A stretch of 36,578 nucleotides of DNA from assembly GCA_947454495.1 (NCBI GenBank), contig CANGKD010000004.1:1-36578 (forward strand). The letters are read 5' to 3'. Shown here piece by piece: positions 24,660 to 32,410 of this stretch. Origin of the DNA: Actinomycetota bacterium. Lineage in GTDB: Bacteria; Actinomycetota; Actinomycetes; Actinomycetales; Microbacteriaceae. Position numbers and translations under genes: made by a program. Each line of letters starts with the position of its first letter. The stretch's first letter is position 1. A model generated the notes under the pieces. It had not been told where the DNA came from and did no database searches. It saw nothing but the letters and a program-made list of their open reading frames with translations.

Positions 24660-25916
24660 TTAGGCGCTGGCCAGTTCGTACGCATCCTCACCGTGCACGA
24701 CGGTGTCGATGCCGGCGAGCTCGTCCTCGTTCTTGATCCGGAAGCCCATCGTCTTCTCGATGACGAGACCAATGACGTAGCTGATCACGAACGAGAAGAT
24801 GAGTACCGTGAAGGCGGCGATTGCTTGCTTGCCGAGCTGGTCGAACGAACCAGAGAACAGCAGTCCGACATCGGTTGCGAAGAATCCGATGTACAGCGTT
24901 CCGATGAGCCCGCCGATGAGGTGGATGCCCACGACGTCAAGCGAATCGTCAAAGCCGAACTTGAACTTGAGCTCAATCGCCAATGCACACAGGGCTCCCG
25001 TAATGAGGCCGAGCAAAATCGCCCACACGGGCGTCAGGCTGGCACACGCGGGCGTGATGGCAACGAGACCTGCCACGGCACCCGACGCAGCACCGACCGA
25101 GGTTGCCTTGCCTTCTTTGAGTCGTTCCACGACGAGCCAGCCGAGCACGGCGGCTGCGGGGGCGGCGATTGTGTTGATAAACGCGAGCGAAGCGATGCCA
25201 TCAGCGGCGAGTTCCGATCCGGCGTTGAACCCGAACCATCCGAACCACAGCAGGCCCGCGCCGAGCAAGACGAACGGAACGTTGTGGGGCTTGTCCATCC
25301 CCTTGGCGAATCCGATGCGCTTACCCAACACCAGGGCCAACGCGAGTGCGGCCGCACCGGCGTTGATGTGGACCGCCGTGCCACCCGCGAAGTCGATGGC
25401 ACCGAGGTTATAGGCAATCCAACCGCCATCGACAATCTTGCCGTCGACAATAGTGAAGTTAAAGACCCACGAAGCAACCGGGAAATACACGACGGTTGCC
25501 CAGATTCCTGCGAATACGAGCCACGCACCAAATTTCGCACGGTCGGCGATAGATCCGGAAATCAAGGCCACGGTAATAATCGCGAACGTGGCTTGGAACG
25601 CGGCAAACGCAAGGGGCGGGAACATCGCACCTTCGGGGGTGGTCAGCAAGCCTTCCAGCCCGAGATTGGCGGTGTCGATTCCGATCACACCATCGATGCC
25701 GTAGAACGTGTCTGTTCCCGCGTTCGCAAAAGTGATTGCGTAGCCATAAATGACCCAGATGACACCGATGAGCGCAAGAGATCCGAAGCTCAACATCATC
25801 ATCGAAATGACACTCTTGGCCTTAACCAGACCCCCATAGAAGAACGCCAAGGCTGGCGTCATGAGCAGCACGAGTGCCGCTGAGATCAACACGAATGCCG
25901 TGTTTCCTTGATCCAT
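24660..25916 (-). CDS. amt: Ammonium transporter, copy 2 (canonical twin-His)
   Basis: 418 aa. Same 11-helix architecture as copy 1, with long identical stretches (for example KATSVGAASGAVAGLVAI). The pore twin histidines are both present: H183 (DFAGGTAVHINAG) and H332 (DVVGIHLIGG). The Phe gate (QATFAIITVALISG) and the S1-site GWFGFNAGSEL are intact. It should conduct ammonium in the standard way. ATG at 25916 has GAGG at good spacing. Two exact GlnR-type boxes lie ~125-170 nt upstream. Compared with copy 1 it differs mainly in the loop after helix 4 and in the C-terminal tail (VHGEDAYELASA). Tandem paralogues probably arose by local duplication. Confidence 0.97.
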   Translation of the reverse strand: MDQGNTAFVLISAALVLLMTPALAFFYGGLVKAKSVISMMMLSFGSLALIGVIWVIYGYAITFANAGTDTFYGIDGVIGIDTANLGLEGLLTTPEGAMFPPLAFAAFQATFAIITVALISGSIADRAKFGAWLVFAGIWATVVYFPVASWVFNFTIVDGKIVDGGWIAYNLGAIDFAGGTAVHINAGAAALALALVLGKRIGFAKGMDKPHNVPFVLLGAGLLWFGWFGFNAGSELAADGIASLAFINTIAAPAAAVLGWLVVERLKEGKATSVGAASGAVAGLVAITPACASLTPVWAILLGLITGALCALAIELKFKFGFDDSLDVVGIHLIGGLIGTLYIGFFATDVGLLFSGSFDQLGKQAIAAFTVLIFSFVISYVIGLVIEKTMGFRIKNEDELAGIDTVVHGEDAYELASA

Positions 25917-26040
25917 TTCATCCTCGCTTCATAAAGTTCGTCGAACGAGCCCAGAGAGAACGGGAAGTGCGCAAACGGGGGTTTCGTTCGGTGATGAATT
26001 GAGAATGAAGCACAAAAGTTTCGCGCTCGTGCGCGAGCGA

Positions 26041-26056
26041 GTTTCGAGAGCGTTAC
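26041..26056 (-). promoter_or_regulatory. GlnR-type box (proximal) for amt copy 2
   Basis: Minus strand GTAAC-gctctc-GAAAC, an exact match to the a-site/b-site pair of the actinobacterial GlnR consensus. It lies 125 nt before the ATG. The remaining leader (25917-26040) shows a short GC hairpin near 26028 and no further gene. Confidence 0.65.
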
Positions 26057-26071
26057 GAAACCGCCCGGCAC

Positions 26072-26087
26072 GTTTCGTTCGTGTTAC
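26072..26087 (-). promoter_or_regulatory. GlnR-type box (distal) for amt copy 2
   Basis: Minus strand GTAAC-acgaac-GAAAC, a second exact a/b pair, 31 bp upstream of the proximal box (about three helical turns). It lies 18 nt after the zapE stop codon. Confidence 0.65.
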
Positions 26088-26104
26088 AAGGCGTGGATTC
26101 GCAC

Positions 26105-27127
26105 TCAGACCATGTTTGTGAGGGCAATGAGCCGGGACATGCATCGCAAGTATTTCTTGCGGTATCCGCCGTTAATCATGTCCCCACCAAACACGGTACT
26201 GATGGGAACACCCGAGGCCAGCAGTGGAATCTGGGCGTCGTAAACACGGTCGATGAACGCCACAAGTCGCAACGCGTCTGTTTGGTTCATAATCACGTGC
26301 ACGTCGGTGAGAGCAATGAGGTTGACGTTAGCCACGAGCCGCGGGTAGACGCTCGGGTGAACCGTGGCCAAATGAGCCAGCAGCCCGTCAAACGTGTCAA
26401 GAGTGACCACCTGTCCGAGCTCGCGCTGCGCCTCCACCGTGCGAGCAACCTCTGCGTTGGTGCGCACGGGAGCTTCACCCTCGACGGATCGCTTGCGGTA
26501 ATCCGTTCCGTCAATTCGCAACGTGTCGAAATTTGCCGCGAGGGCGTGAATCTCGCGCAGAAAGTCGGCCGCAGCGAAACGGCCCTCGCCCAGTGCGTGC
26601 GGCGGAGTGTTGCTCGTAGCCGCCACGCGGGTGCCCCCCGCAACGAGCTCGCCGAGCATCCGCGTCATCATCATCGTGTCGCCAGGATCGTCGAGTTCAA
26701 ATTCGTCAATGCAAATCAGACTCGAACCGCGCAGGGCATCGACAGCGTTTGCAAACCCCAATGCACCCACGAGCGAGGTGTACTGCAGAAACGTTCCGAA
26801 GAACTTTTTTCGGCCGCCCGATGCGTGCCAGGCTGCCGCCAAAAGGTGGGTTTTTCCCACACCAAAACCGCCGTCAAGGTAAACGCCCGGACGGGTGGAA
26901 TCGTCTTTCTTGGAACGCGTAAAAAGACCCGTCTTGATGGGGCCGCCCGACGAGGCGAAGGATTCCAGACGGTCTCTGGCAGCCGCCTGTGATTCGAAAT
27001 CCGGATCGGGTATGTAGGAGTCGAACGACGCGTCCGCAAACTGTGGCGGTGGGACGAGTCCGGCAACGATGGCAGACGCGTCAAGCGACGGAGACCGGTC
27101 ACGCAGTGACGTCAGTGTGGCGGGCAT
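26105..27127 (-). CDS. zapE: AFG1/ZapE family ATPase
   Basis: 340 aa. Walker A GGFGVGKT at 86-93 inside GVYLDGGFGVGKTHLLAAAWHA, Walker B LICIDEFELDDPGDTMMMTRML, sensor region VAATSNTPPHALGEGRF, all typical of AFG1/ZapE. The C-terminal part carries RLVAFIDRVYDAQIPLLASG, also family-specific. In E. coli ZapE is linked to division under low oxygen; in mitochondria AFG1 helps with membrane protein quality. The role in actinobacteria is not settled. ATG at 27127 has an AGGGA site at moderate spacing. It is divergent from the sulfurtransferase gene, a usual arrangement in the phylum. Confidence 0.94.
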   Translation of the reverse strand: MPATLTSLRDRSPSLDASAIVAGLVPPPQFADASFDSYIPDPDFESQAAARDRLESFASSGGPIKTGLFTRSKKDDSTRPGVYLDGGFGVGKTHLLAAAWHASGGRKKFFGTFLQYTSLVGALGFANAVDALRGSSLICIDEFELDDPGDTMMMTRMLGELVAGGTRVAATSNTPPHALGEGRFAAADFLREIHALAANFDTLRIDGTDYRKRSVEGEAPVRTNAEVARTVEAQRELGQVVTLDTFDGLLAHLATVHPSVYPRLVANVNLIALTDVHVIMNQTDALRLVAFIDRVYDAQIPLLASGVPISTVFGGDMINGGYRKKYLRCMSRLIALTNMV

Positions 27128-27185
27128 GCAGTCAATTCCCTGAAAGTTTTCGTAACGTGATTTCGCGCAACCGGCGCGTCCTACC

Positions 27186-27191
27186 TAGAGT
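27186..27191 (+). promoter_or_regulatory. Possible -10 element for the sulfurtransferase operon
   Basis: TAGAGT (TANNNT) in the 148-nt zapE/sulfurtransferase divergent gap, 84 nt before the ATG. No clear -35. Confidence 0.3.
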
Positions 27192-27275
27192 CGAAGTGCA
27201 GACCAAGACTACTGACCTTCTCGAGCACCATTCGTTCTACGCCAACGCGTGAACCGCCCAGCAAGGAGAATTCGC

Positions 27276-28172
27276 ATGACTGTTGAACGCGACAACGCAG
27301 ACCAGTTCGCTGCTTACGCTCACCCCGAGGTTCTGGTGTCGGGCGAGTGGCTCGAAGCGCACTTGTCGACGCCGGGTCTCGTGGTCATCGAATCAGACGA
27401 GGATGTCTTGCTCTACGAAACCGGACACATCCCCGGTGCTGTCAAGGTGGACTGGCACACCGAGCTCAATGACGCCGTTGTTCGGGACTACCTTGACGGT
27501 GACGCCTTTGCCGCACTCATGAGCGCCAAGGGAATCTCGCGCGATGACACGCTCGTTTTCTACGGCGACAAGAGCAACTGGTGGGCGACCTACGCACTGT
27601 GGGTCTTCCAGCTTTTTGGGCACGCCGACGTTCGGATTCTCGATGGCGGTCGAGACAAATGGATTGCCGACGGCCGCCCGCTGACCACCGACGCACCGAA
27701 ACGGGTCACGACGACATACCCGTCGGTCGTTCGCGATGACTCGACACTTCGGGCGTTCCTCGAGGACACTCGCGCGCACATTGGCAAGCCGATGATTGAT
27801 GTGCGGTCACCCGAAGAATATTCCGGTGAGCGCACGCACATGCCGAGCTATCCCGAAGAGGGAGCCCTGCGCGGCGGACACATTCCCGGTGCGGCGAATG
27901 TCCCCTGGGCGCGAGCGGTCCGCGAAGACGGCACATTTAAATCACGTGCAGATCTCGACACGCTGTACCTCACCGATGCGGGACTAAAACCGGGCGACGA
28001 CATCATCGCGTACTGCCGAATCGGCGAGCGGTCTAGCCATTCCTGGTTTGTGCTCACGTACCTATTGGGTTTTTCGGGAGTTCGAAACTATGACGGTTCG
28101 TGGACCGAGTGGGGTTCCGCTGTTCGTGTCCCCATCGTCAAGGGATCAAGTCCCGCCGGCTCACTCGCGTAG
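27276..28172 (+). CDS. sseA: Thiosulfate sulfurtransferase (two rhodanese domains)
   Basis: 298 aa from ATG at 27276, which has the ideal AAGGAG site; the track's GTG at 27249 lacks one. The N-terminal rhodanese domain (~15-135) is non-catalytic, with [14 protein letters not shown] where the active loop would be. The C-terminal domain (~160-290) has the active Cys C247 in the loop [14 protein letters not shown], shared with mycobacterial CysA2/SseA-type enzymes. It transfers sulfur from thiosulfate or similar donors to a thiophilic acceptor. sufE follows after 36 nt, suggesting joint work in sulfur trafficking. Motifs are complete. Confidence 0.94.
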   Translation: MTVERDNADQFAAYAHPEVLVSGEWLEAHLSTPGLVVIESDEDVLLYETGHIPGAVKVDWHTELNDAVVRDYLDGDAFAALMSAKGISRDDTLVFYGDKSNWWATYALWVFQLFGHADVRILDGGRDKWIADGRPLTTDAPKRVTTTYPSVVRDDSTLRAFLEDTRAHIGKPMIDVRSPEEYSGERTHMPSYPEEGALRGGHIPGAANVPWARAVREDGTFKSRADLDTLYLTDAGLKPGDDIIAYCRIGERSSHSWFVLTYLLGFSGVRNYDGSWTEWGSAVRVPIVKGSSPAGSLA

Positions 28173-28208
28173 TCGGAACCCTCGACGTCACCTTCCTGCC
28201 ACAATGAA

Positions 28209-28658
28209 GTGGTGACTGAGCCCCTCTCCGACGTGCTGCGCGACATCCGTGATGGATTTCACGAACTCTCGGGCAACGACCGACTGACGTTCCTGCTCGA
28301 ATTTGCTAACGATCTGCCCGAACTCCCTGCGCGTTACGCAGAACACCCCGAGTTGCTGGAGCGCGTCGAGGAGTGCCAGTCACCCGTCTACATCTTTGTT
28401 GAGGTGGATGATCAGTCGGTTGTGCACGTATTCGCGACGGCCCCGCGTGAGGCTCCGACAACTCGAGGTTTTGCGAGCATCCTCGTTCAAGGCCTGTCGT
28501 CACTCCCCGCCGCTGAGGTCTTGGCCACACCGGATCATTTTCCGGGAACACTCGGGCTCAATGAACTGATTTCTCCCCTGCGCGTTCGCGGCATGTCTGG
28601 GATGCTCGCCCGCATTAAGCGACAGGTGCGGGAACGCCTCGCCGCACAACCCGAGTAG
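28209..28658 (+). CDS. sufE: SufE family sulfur-acceptor protein
   Basis: 149 aa. Matches SufE throughout: DRLTFLLEFANDLPELP near the N terminus, the sulfur-accepting Cys C56 in EECQSPVYIFVEV, and the closing segment LGLNELISPLRVRGMSGMLARIK. SufE accepts persulfide sulfur from a cysteine desulfurase (SufS) for Fe-S cluster assembly; no sufS is in the window. Tandem GTG codons at 28209 and 28212 both could start translation. CACAAT ends 6 nt before the second, a weak leaderless-type signal. The stop overlaps the next gene's first codon, so they are co-translated. Confidence 0.93.
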   Translation: MVTEPLSDVLRDIRDGFHELSGNDRLTFLLEFANDLPELPARYAEHPELLERVEECQSPVYIFVEVDDQSVVHVFATAPREAPTTRGFASILVQGLSSLPAAEVLATPDHFPGTLGLNELISPLRVRGMSGMLARIKRQVRERLAAQPE

Positions 28659-29293
28659 TGATGACACCCGCGTCGGACGCACCCGTGTTTGAAAACCTTG
28701 ACTGGCCCGCGAAACGCTGGATTCGCTCGAACATCCTCATCGATTCATCGGGTCATCCCGCGGGGGTCGACGGCACATCACGCACGCTTACTCGCGGCCG
28801 CGATCGTGCGCTTCTGCGTCTTCTGCGTCAGAGCGCGGATGTCATTGTCACGGGCGGCGCGACGGTACGCGCGGAGGGCTGGCATTTCCCACCGAACGGC
28901 GTTCTCCTGGTCGTCTCGAGCAGCGATCTCCCCCTCGCCACCTGCCCAGACCCTGATCGCCTTCGCGTGGTTACACCTGGCTCCTCGACGGCGTCGGTGG
29001 CGGCCGCACTTCGCGTTGCTCTCACGCAGTTGAACGCGACACGCATTCTCTGCGAGTCGGGGCCACGACTACTACGCACGCTGACCGATGAGAACGCTAT
29101 TGATGAGGTGTTTGTCTCCGTTGTGACGTCAGATGGTCATCTCAGCGCTCCGAGCATTCGTCATCACGATGCTGGGTTCACGCAAGCGGTTGCTCGGCAT
29201 CACCTGCGTTTGCAATCATCCAGATACGACCTCATCGAAAGCGTGAATGATCCTGGTCTCACCTTTTTGAGGTTCATTCGCCGGGAGTCATAA
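28658..29293 (+). CDS. RibD C-terminal-like pyrimidine reductase, divergent
   Basis: 211 aa; translation may begin at GTG 28658 or ATG 28661, overlapping the sufE stop. Dihydrofolate-reductase-like fold of the RibD_C family: WIRSNILIDSSG, RDRALLRLLRQSADVIVTGGATVRAEGW and ILCESGPRLLRTLTDENAIDEV (the 'cEGGp.l...l...glvDE' pattern). The usual N-x-x-x-S-x-DG motif is altered to NILIDSSG, so the conserved Asp is missing, and the RibD deaminase half is absent. It may act on another substrate or be non-enzymatic. It is the same stand-alone reductase-like gene found beside DUF3000 and RNase D in Microbacteriaceae. True riboflavin synthesis genes are elsewhere. Confidence 0.82.
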   Translation: MMTPASDAPVFENLDWPAKRWIRSNILIDSSGHPAGVDGTSRTLTRGRDRALLRLLRQSADVIVTGGATVRAEGWHFPPNGVLLVVSSSDLPLATCPDPDRLRVVTPGSSTASVAAALRVALTQLNATRILCESGPRLLRTLTDENAIDEVFVSVVTSDGHLSAPSIRHHDAGFTQAVARHHLRLQSSRYDLIESVNDPGLTFLRFIRRES

Positions 29294-29346
29294 TCCGCCA
29301 CGCGCGGACTTCGGCGCGTTACCGTCGTGCGGTTCCGGTCGCTCGC

Positions 29347-29352
29347 TAAGGT
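29347..29352 (+). promoter_or_regulatory. -10 element for a leaderless DUF3000 transcript
   Basis: TAAGGT, 6 nt, then the GTG start of the DUF3000 gene. An inverted repeat (ACGCGC/GCGCGT) at 29300-29319 after the previous stop may end upstream transcription. Confidence 0.5.
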
Positions 29353-29358
29353 CAAAGG

Positions 29359-29949
29359 GTGAACGACAGCACCCCCACGACCGTTCCGGCGGAATTCGCG
29401 AGCGTCGTGAGAGACCTCGAGTCCGCGACGTTGCGTTCTGATTTGCGCGTGCGCAAGATTGCCTCGCCCGGTGGCATTGCCCCCTACAGTGTGGCGTTTG
29501 CGGCCGAGGTTCTCCCGATCGACGATGACGGGACATCCGCGCATGGAGCGGGACGATTCATCTTCTTGTTTGACCCCGACGGCCAAGAAGGCTGGGGTGG
29601 AACACGTCGAATCGTTTGTTTCGCTCAGGCGCCGCTCGAGGGCGAAATCAGCACTGACCCACTTCTCACCGACGTGACGTGGTCGTGGCTTACGGATGCC
29701 TTGGCCACGCGCGAAGCGGAATACACGCACGCGTCCGGCACCGCGACGAGAGTCTTGGCCAAGGGTTTCGGCGAACTCGCAGGCCAAGAAGATTCGGCTC
29801 ACATCGAGCTTCGCGCCTCCTGGTCGCCCGTCGGCAACTCCATCACAGGGCACTTGCATGCGTGGGGCGAGCTCCTGGCAATGCTCGCGGGACTTCCCCC
29901 GCACGATGGGGCGATCAGTATCGATGCTCATCGACGGGAGCGTGGTTAG
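29359..29949 (+). CDS. DUF3000 domain-containing protein
   Basis: 196 aa. Conserved features of the actinobacterial DUF3000 family are visible: RVRKIASPGGIAPYSVAFAAEV, GRFIFLFDPDGQEGWGGTRRIVCFAQAPLE, LLTDVTWSWLTDAL and a C-terminal HAWGELLAMLAGLPP. No transmembrane span or catalytic motif is recognised, and the family's function is unknown. It is almost always next to an RNase D-like gene; here the coding regions overlap by 26 nt. A role connected with that nuclease is possible but not shown. GTG start at 29359 with a leaderless-type -10. Confidence 0.9.
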   Translation: MNDSTPTTVPAEFASVVRDLESATLRSDLRVRKIASPGGIAPYSVAFAAEVLPIDDDGTSAHGAGRFIFLFDPDGQEGWGGTRRIVCFAQAPLEGEISTDPLLTDVTWSWLTDALATREAEYTHASGTATRVLAKGFGELAGQEDSAHIELRASWSPVGNSITGHLHAWGELLAMLAGLPPHDGAISIDAHRRERG

Positions 29950-31174
29950 AGTTCAGGTCATTGATGATGCCGCGGGGTTTGATCGTGCGTGCGACGCCCT
30001 TCGGGCAGGAACTGGCCCATTCGCAGTGGATGCTGAGCGGGCGTCCGGATTCACCTACTCGCAGCGCGCGTACCTGATTCAAATTCATCGCCGTGGAGCG
30101 GGAACGTTCCTCTTTGACCCTCCTCCCATTGGGGACATGTCGGTCCTGACCGAAATCGCCGGAGACGAGGAATGGGTCATTCACGCGGCGAGTCAAGACT
30201 TGCCCTGTTTGCGTGAGGTGGGAATTGCTCCACGCTCGCTTTTCGACACCGAGCTTGCGGCGCGTCTATTGGGTTTCGACAAGGTTGGCTTGGGAGCGGT
30301 TGTTGAGACCCTGCTCGGAATCCATCTCGCGAAGGAGCATTCGGCCGTTGATTGGTCAACGCGACCGTTGCCGGAGCCGTGGCTCGAGTACGCAGCGCTG
30401 GACGTGGAGCTACTCGTCGACGTGCGCGACAAGCTCGCCGATCTGCTCATCGAATCTGACAAAGAACTCATCGCACGACAGGAATTCACTGCGGCACTCA
30501 CAAAACCCAACAAGGAGATTGCCAAGGAGCCGTGGCGCCGACTTTCCGGTCTCCACACCCTTCGGACGCCGCGACAGGTTGCGGTTGCCCGTGAACTGTG
30601 GCTCGCGCGTGATGCCATCGCAGTGGAACGCGATGTCGCTCCCGGCAGGCTGGTCCCCGATGCAAGTCTTGTGGCTGCCGTCACCGCGGAACCGGCAAAC
30701 AAGTCAGAACTTGCCCGACTGAAGGCCTTCAACGGCCGTGCATCTCGCTCACTGCTCGACGAATGGTGGTCGGCCATTGAAAGAGGTCGCCGTTCCGAAG
30801 ACTTGCCCCTTGTTCGCATCAAGTCGACAGAACCTCCGCCCCCTCGAAGCTGGCCCGACCGAAACCCCGAAGCTCACCGTCGCCTCTCTTTCGCCCGCCC
30901 ACGCATGACGCAATTGAGCGAAGAACGAAACATTCCGCTTGAAAATCTTCTCACGCCTTCATTGCTTCGATCGGTGGCATGGAGTCCTCCGACTCCGCTG
31001 ACGGCGCAGACAGTCGGTCACGAACTCGCCGTCGGAGGAGCCAGACAATGGCAAATTGAGGCCTGCGCCGAACTCATTGCCTCTGCTTTTCACGAGGCCG
31101 ACACGACAGTCGACGAGGATGTCGAGATGGACGTTCACCCCGAGCACCTCGCGAGAATGGACGAGTCACCGTAG
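29924..31174 (+). CDS. RNase D-like 3'-5' exonuclease with HRDC domain
   Basis: 416 aa from ATG at 29924 (GTG at 29942 is an alternative); the track's longer start lies in the wrong frame of DUF3000. The DEDD exonuclease domain occupies ~20-200: FAVDAERASGF (motif I D-x-E), WVIHAASQDLPCLREVG (motif II) and WLEYAALDVELLVDV (motif III, Y-x3-D). An HRDC domain follows at ~225-300, then a second HRDC-like C-terminal segment and an acidic tail (ADTTVDEDVEMDVHPEHLARM). It probably trims tRNA or other RNA 3' ends. Coupled to the DUF3000 gene by a 26-nt overlap. Confidence 0.92.
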   Translation: MLIDGSVVRVQVIDDAAGFDRACDALRAGTGPFAVDAERASGFTYSQRAYLIQIHRRGAGTFLFDPPPIGDMSVLTEIAGDEEWVIHAASQDLPCLREVGIAPRSLFDTELAARLLGFDKVGLGAVVETLLGIHLAKEHSAVDWSTRPLPEPWLEYAALDVELLVDVRDKLADLLIESDKELIARQEFTAALTKPNKEIAKEPWRRLSGLHTLRTPRQVAVARELWLARDAIAVERDVAPGRLVPDASLVAAVTAEPANKSELARLKAFNGRASRSLLDEWWSAIERGRRSEDLPLVRIKSTEPPPPRSWPDRNPEAHRRLSFARPRMTQLSEERNIPLENLLTPSLLRSVAWSPPTPLTAQTVGHELAVGGARQWQIEACAELIASAFHEADTTVDEDVEMDVHPEHLARMDESP

Positions 31175-31177
31175 GCT
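31172..31177 (+). promoter_or_regulatory. Possible -10 element for the fadA-fadB operon
   Basis: TAGGCT overlaps the stop of the RNase D gene and precedes fadA by 31 nt, leaving a short leader with GAGGAG. Confidence 0.45.
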
Positions 31178-31208
31178 CGAAACACGTTGAGTCAAACGAG
31201 GAGCCATC

Positions 31209-32408
31209 ATGACGAACAATGACCGCGTTGTGTTTCTAGACGGCGTACGAACGCCGTTTGGTCGCGCTGGCGAAAAAGGAATGTACGCCAACACGCGCAG
31301 TGACGATCTCGTCGTCAAAGCAATGATGGGAATGCTGGAGCGCAACCCAAGTTTGCCGGGCGAGCGAATCGACGACGTTGCCATTGCAGCCACCACACAG
31401 CGTGGCGACCAGGGACTCACGCTGGGACGTACATCGGCAATCCTGGCCGGACTCCCCCTGTCGGTTCCTGGCTATGCCATCGATCGCATGTGCGCAGGCG
31501 CCATGACCGCCGTCACGACGGTCGCCGGCGCGGTTGCCTTTGGCATGTACGACTTTGCCATCGCGGGTGGAGTGGAACACATGGGGCACCATCCCATGGG
31601 ATTTGATGCTGATCCCAATCCGAGATTCGTGGCCGAGAAACTCGTCGAAGCGGACGCCCTCAACATGGGCGCGACGGCCGAGCGTCTCCACGACCGCTTT
31701 CCGCATCTGACAAAAGAGCGTTCGGATGCATTTGCCATGGGCAGTCAGCTGAAAGTTGAAAAGGCATATCGGGAGGGCAACATCACACCCGATTTGATTC
31801 CCGTCGCGATAAAGACGCCAACGGGATGGGGCTTGGCCACCGAAGACGAAGGTCGCCGGCCAGAAACCACCATGGAAGGCTTAGCTGGGCTGAAAACTCC
31901 CTTTAGACCCCACGGGCGCGTGACCGCGGGAAACTCCTCGCCACTGACGGACGGGGCGACGGTGTCACTGATAGGCAGTGAAAATGCGGCTCGCTCGCTC
32001 GGTTTGAAGCCCAAGATGAAACTCGTCTCGTTTGCCTTCGCGGGCGTTCAACCCGAGGTCATGGGCATCGGACCAATTCCGTCGACGGAGAAGGCTCTCG
32101 CCAAGGCGGGCCTGCGAATTGACGACATTGGCTTGTTTGAACTCAATGAGGCGTTTGCCGTGCAGGTACTGAGTTTGCTCGATCACTTTGGGATAGCCGA
32201 CGATGACCCTCGCGTGAACCCCTACGGTGGAGCGATTTCTATCGGCCACCCACTGGCATCAAGTGGAGTGCGACTAATGATTCAACTTGCCCGTCAGTTT
32301 GAGCAGCGCCCCGACGTGCGCTACGGCCTTACCGCGATGTGCATCGGATTGGGCCAAGGCGGTTCGGTCATTTGGGAAAACCCACATTTTGACGGAAAGC
32401 GAAAGTAG
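31209..32408 (+). CDS. fadA: Acetyl-CoA C-acyltransferase (beta-oxidation thiolase)
   Basis: 399 aa. Thiolase active-site residues are all present: nucleophile C95 (DRMCAGAMTAV), H347 (GGAISIGHPLASSGVR) and C378 (TAMCIGLGQGG). The Asn-Glu motif FELNEAFAVQ (around 313) is also intact. It splits 3-ketoacyl-CoA with CoA at the end of each beta-oxidation round. ATG at 31209 has GAGGAG at good distance. fadB follows after 2 nt, so the pair encodes the two subunits of a trifunctional-type complex. Position between the RNase D-like gene and dxs is usual in Actinobacteria. Confidence 0.95.
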   Translation: MTNNDRVVFLDGVRTPFGRAGEKGMYANTRSDDLVVKAMMGMLERNPSLPGERIDDVAIAATTQRGDQGLTLGRTSAILAGLPLSVPGYAIDRMCAGAMTAVTTVAGAVAFGMYDFAIAGGVEHMGHHPMGFDADPNPRFVAEKLVEADALNMGATAERLHDRFPHLTKERSDAFAMGSQLKVEKAYREGNITPDLIPVAIKTPTGWGLATEDEGRRPETTMEGLAGLKTPFRPHGRVTAGNSSPLTDGATVSLIGSENAARSLGLKPKMKLVSFAFAGVQPEVMGIGPIPSTEKALAKAGLRIDDIGLFELNEAFAVQVLSLLDHFGIADDDPRVNPYGGAISIGHPLASSGVRLMIQLARQFEQRPDVRYGLTAMCIGLGQGGSVIWENPHFDGKRK

Positions 32409-32410
32409 CC

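Noticed and set aside
24174-25883. 569-aa plus-strand ORF spanning both amt genes
   Set aside because: It is the antisense shadow of the two conserved transporters, extremely rich in Arg/Asp/Glu/His, and crosses the hairpins and GlnR-type box of the intergenic region. No start signal or family resemblance.
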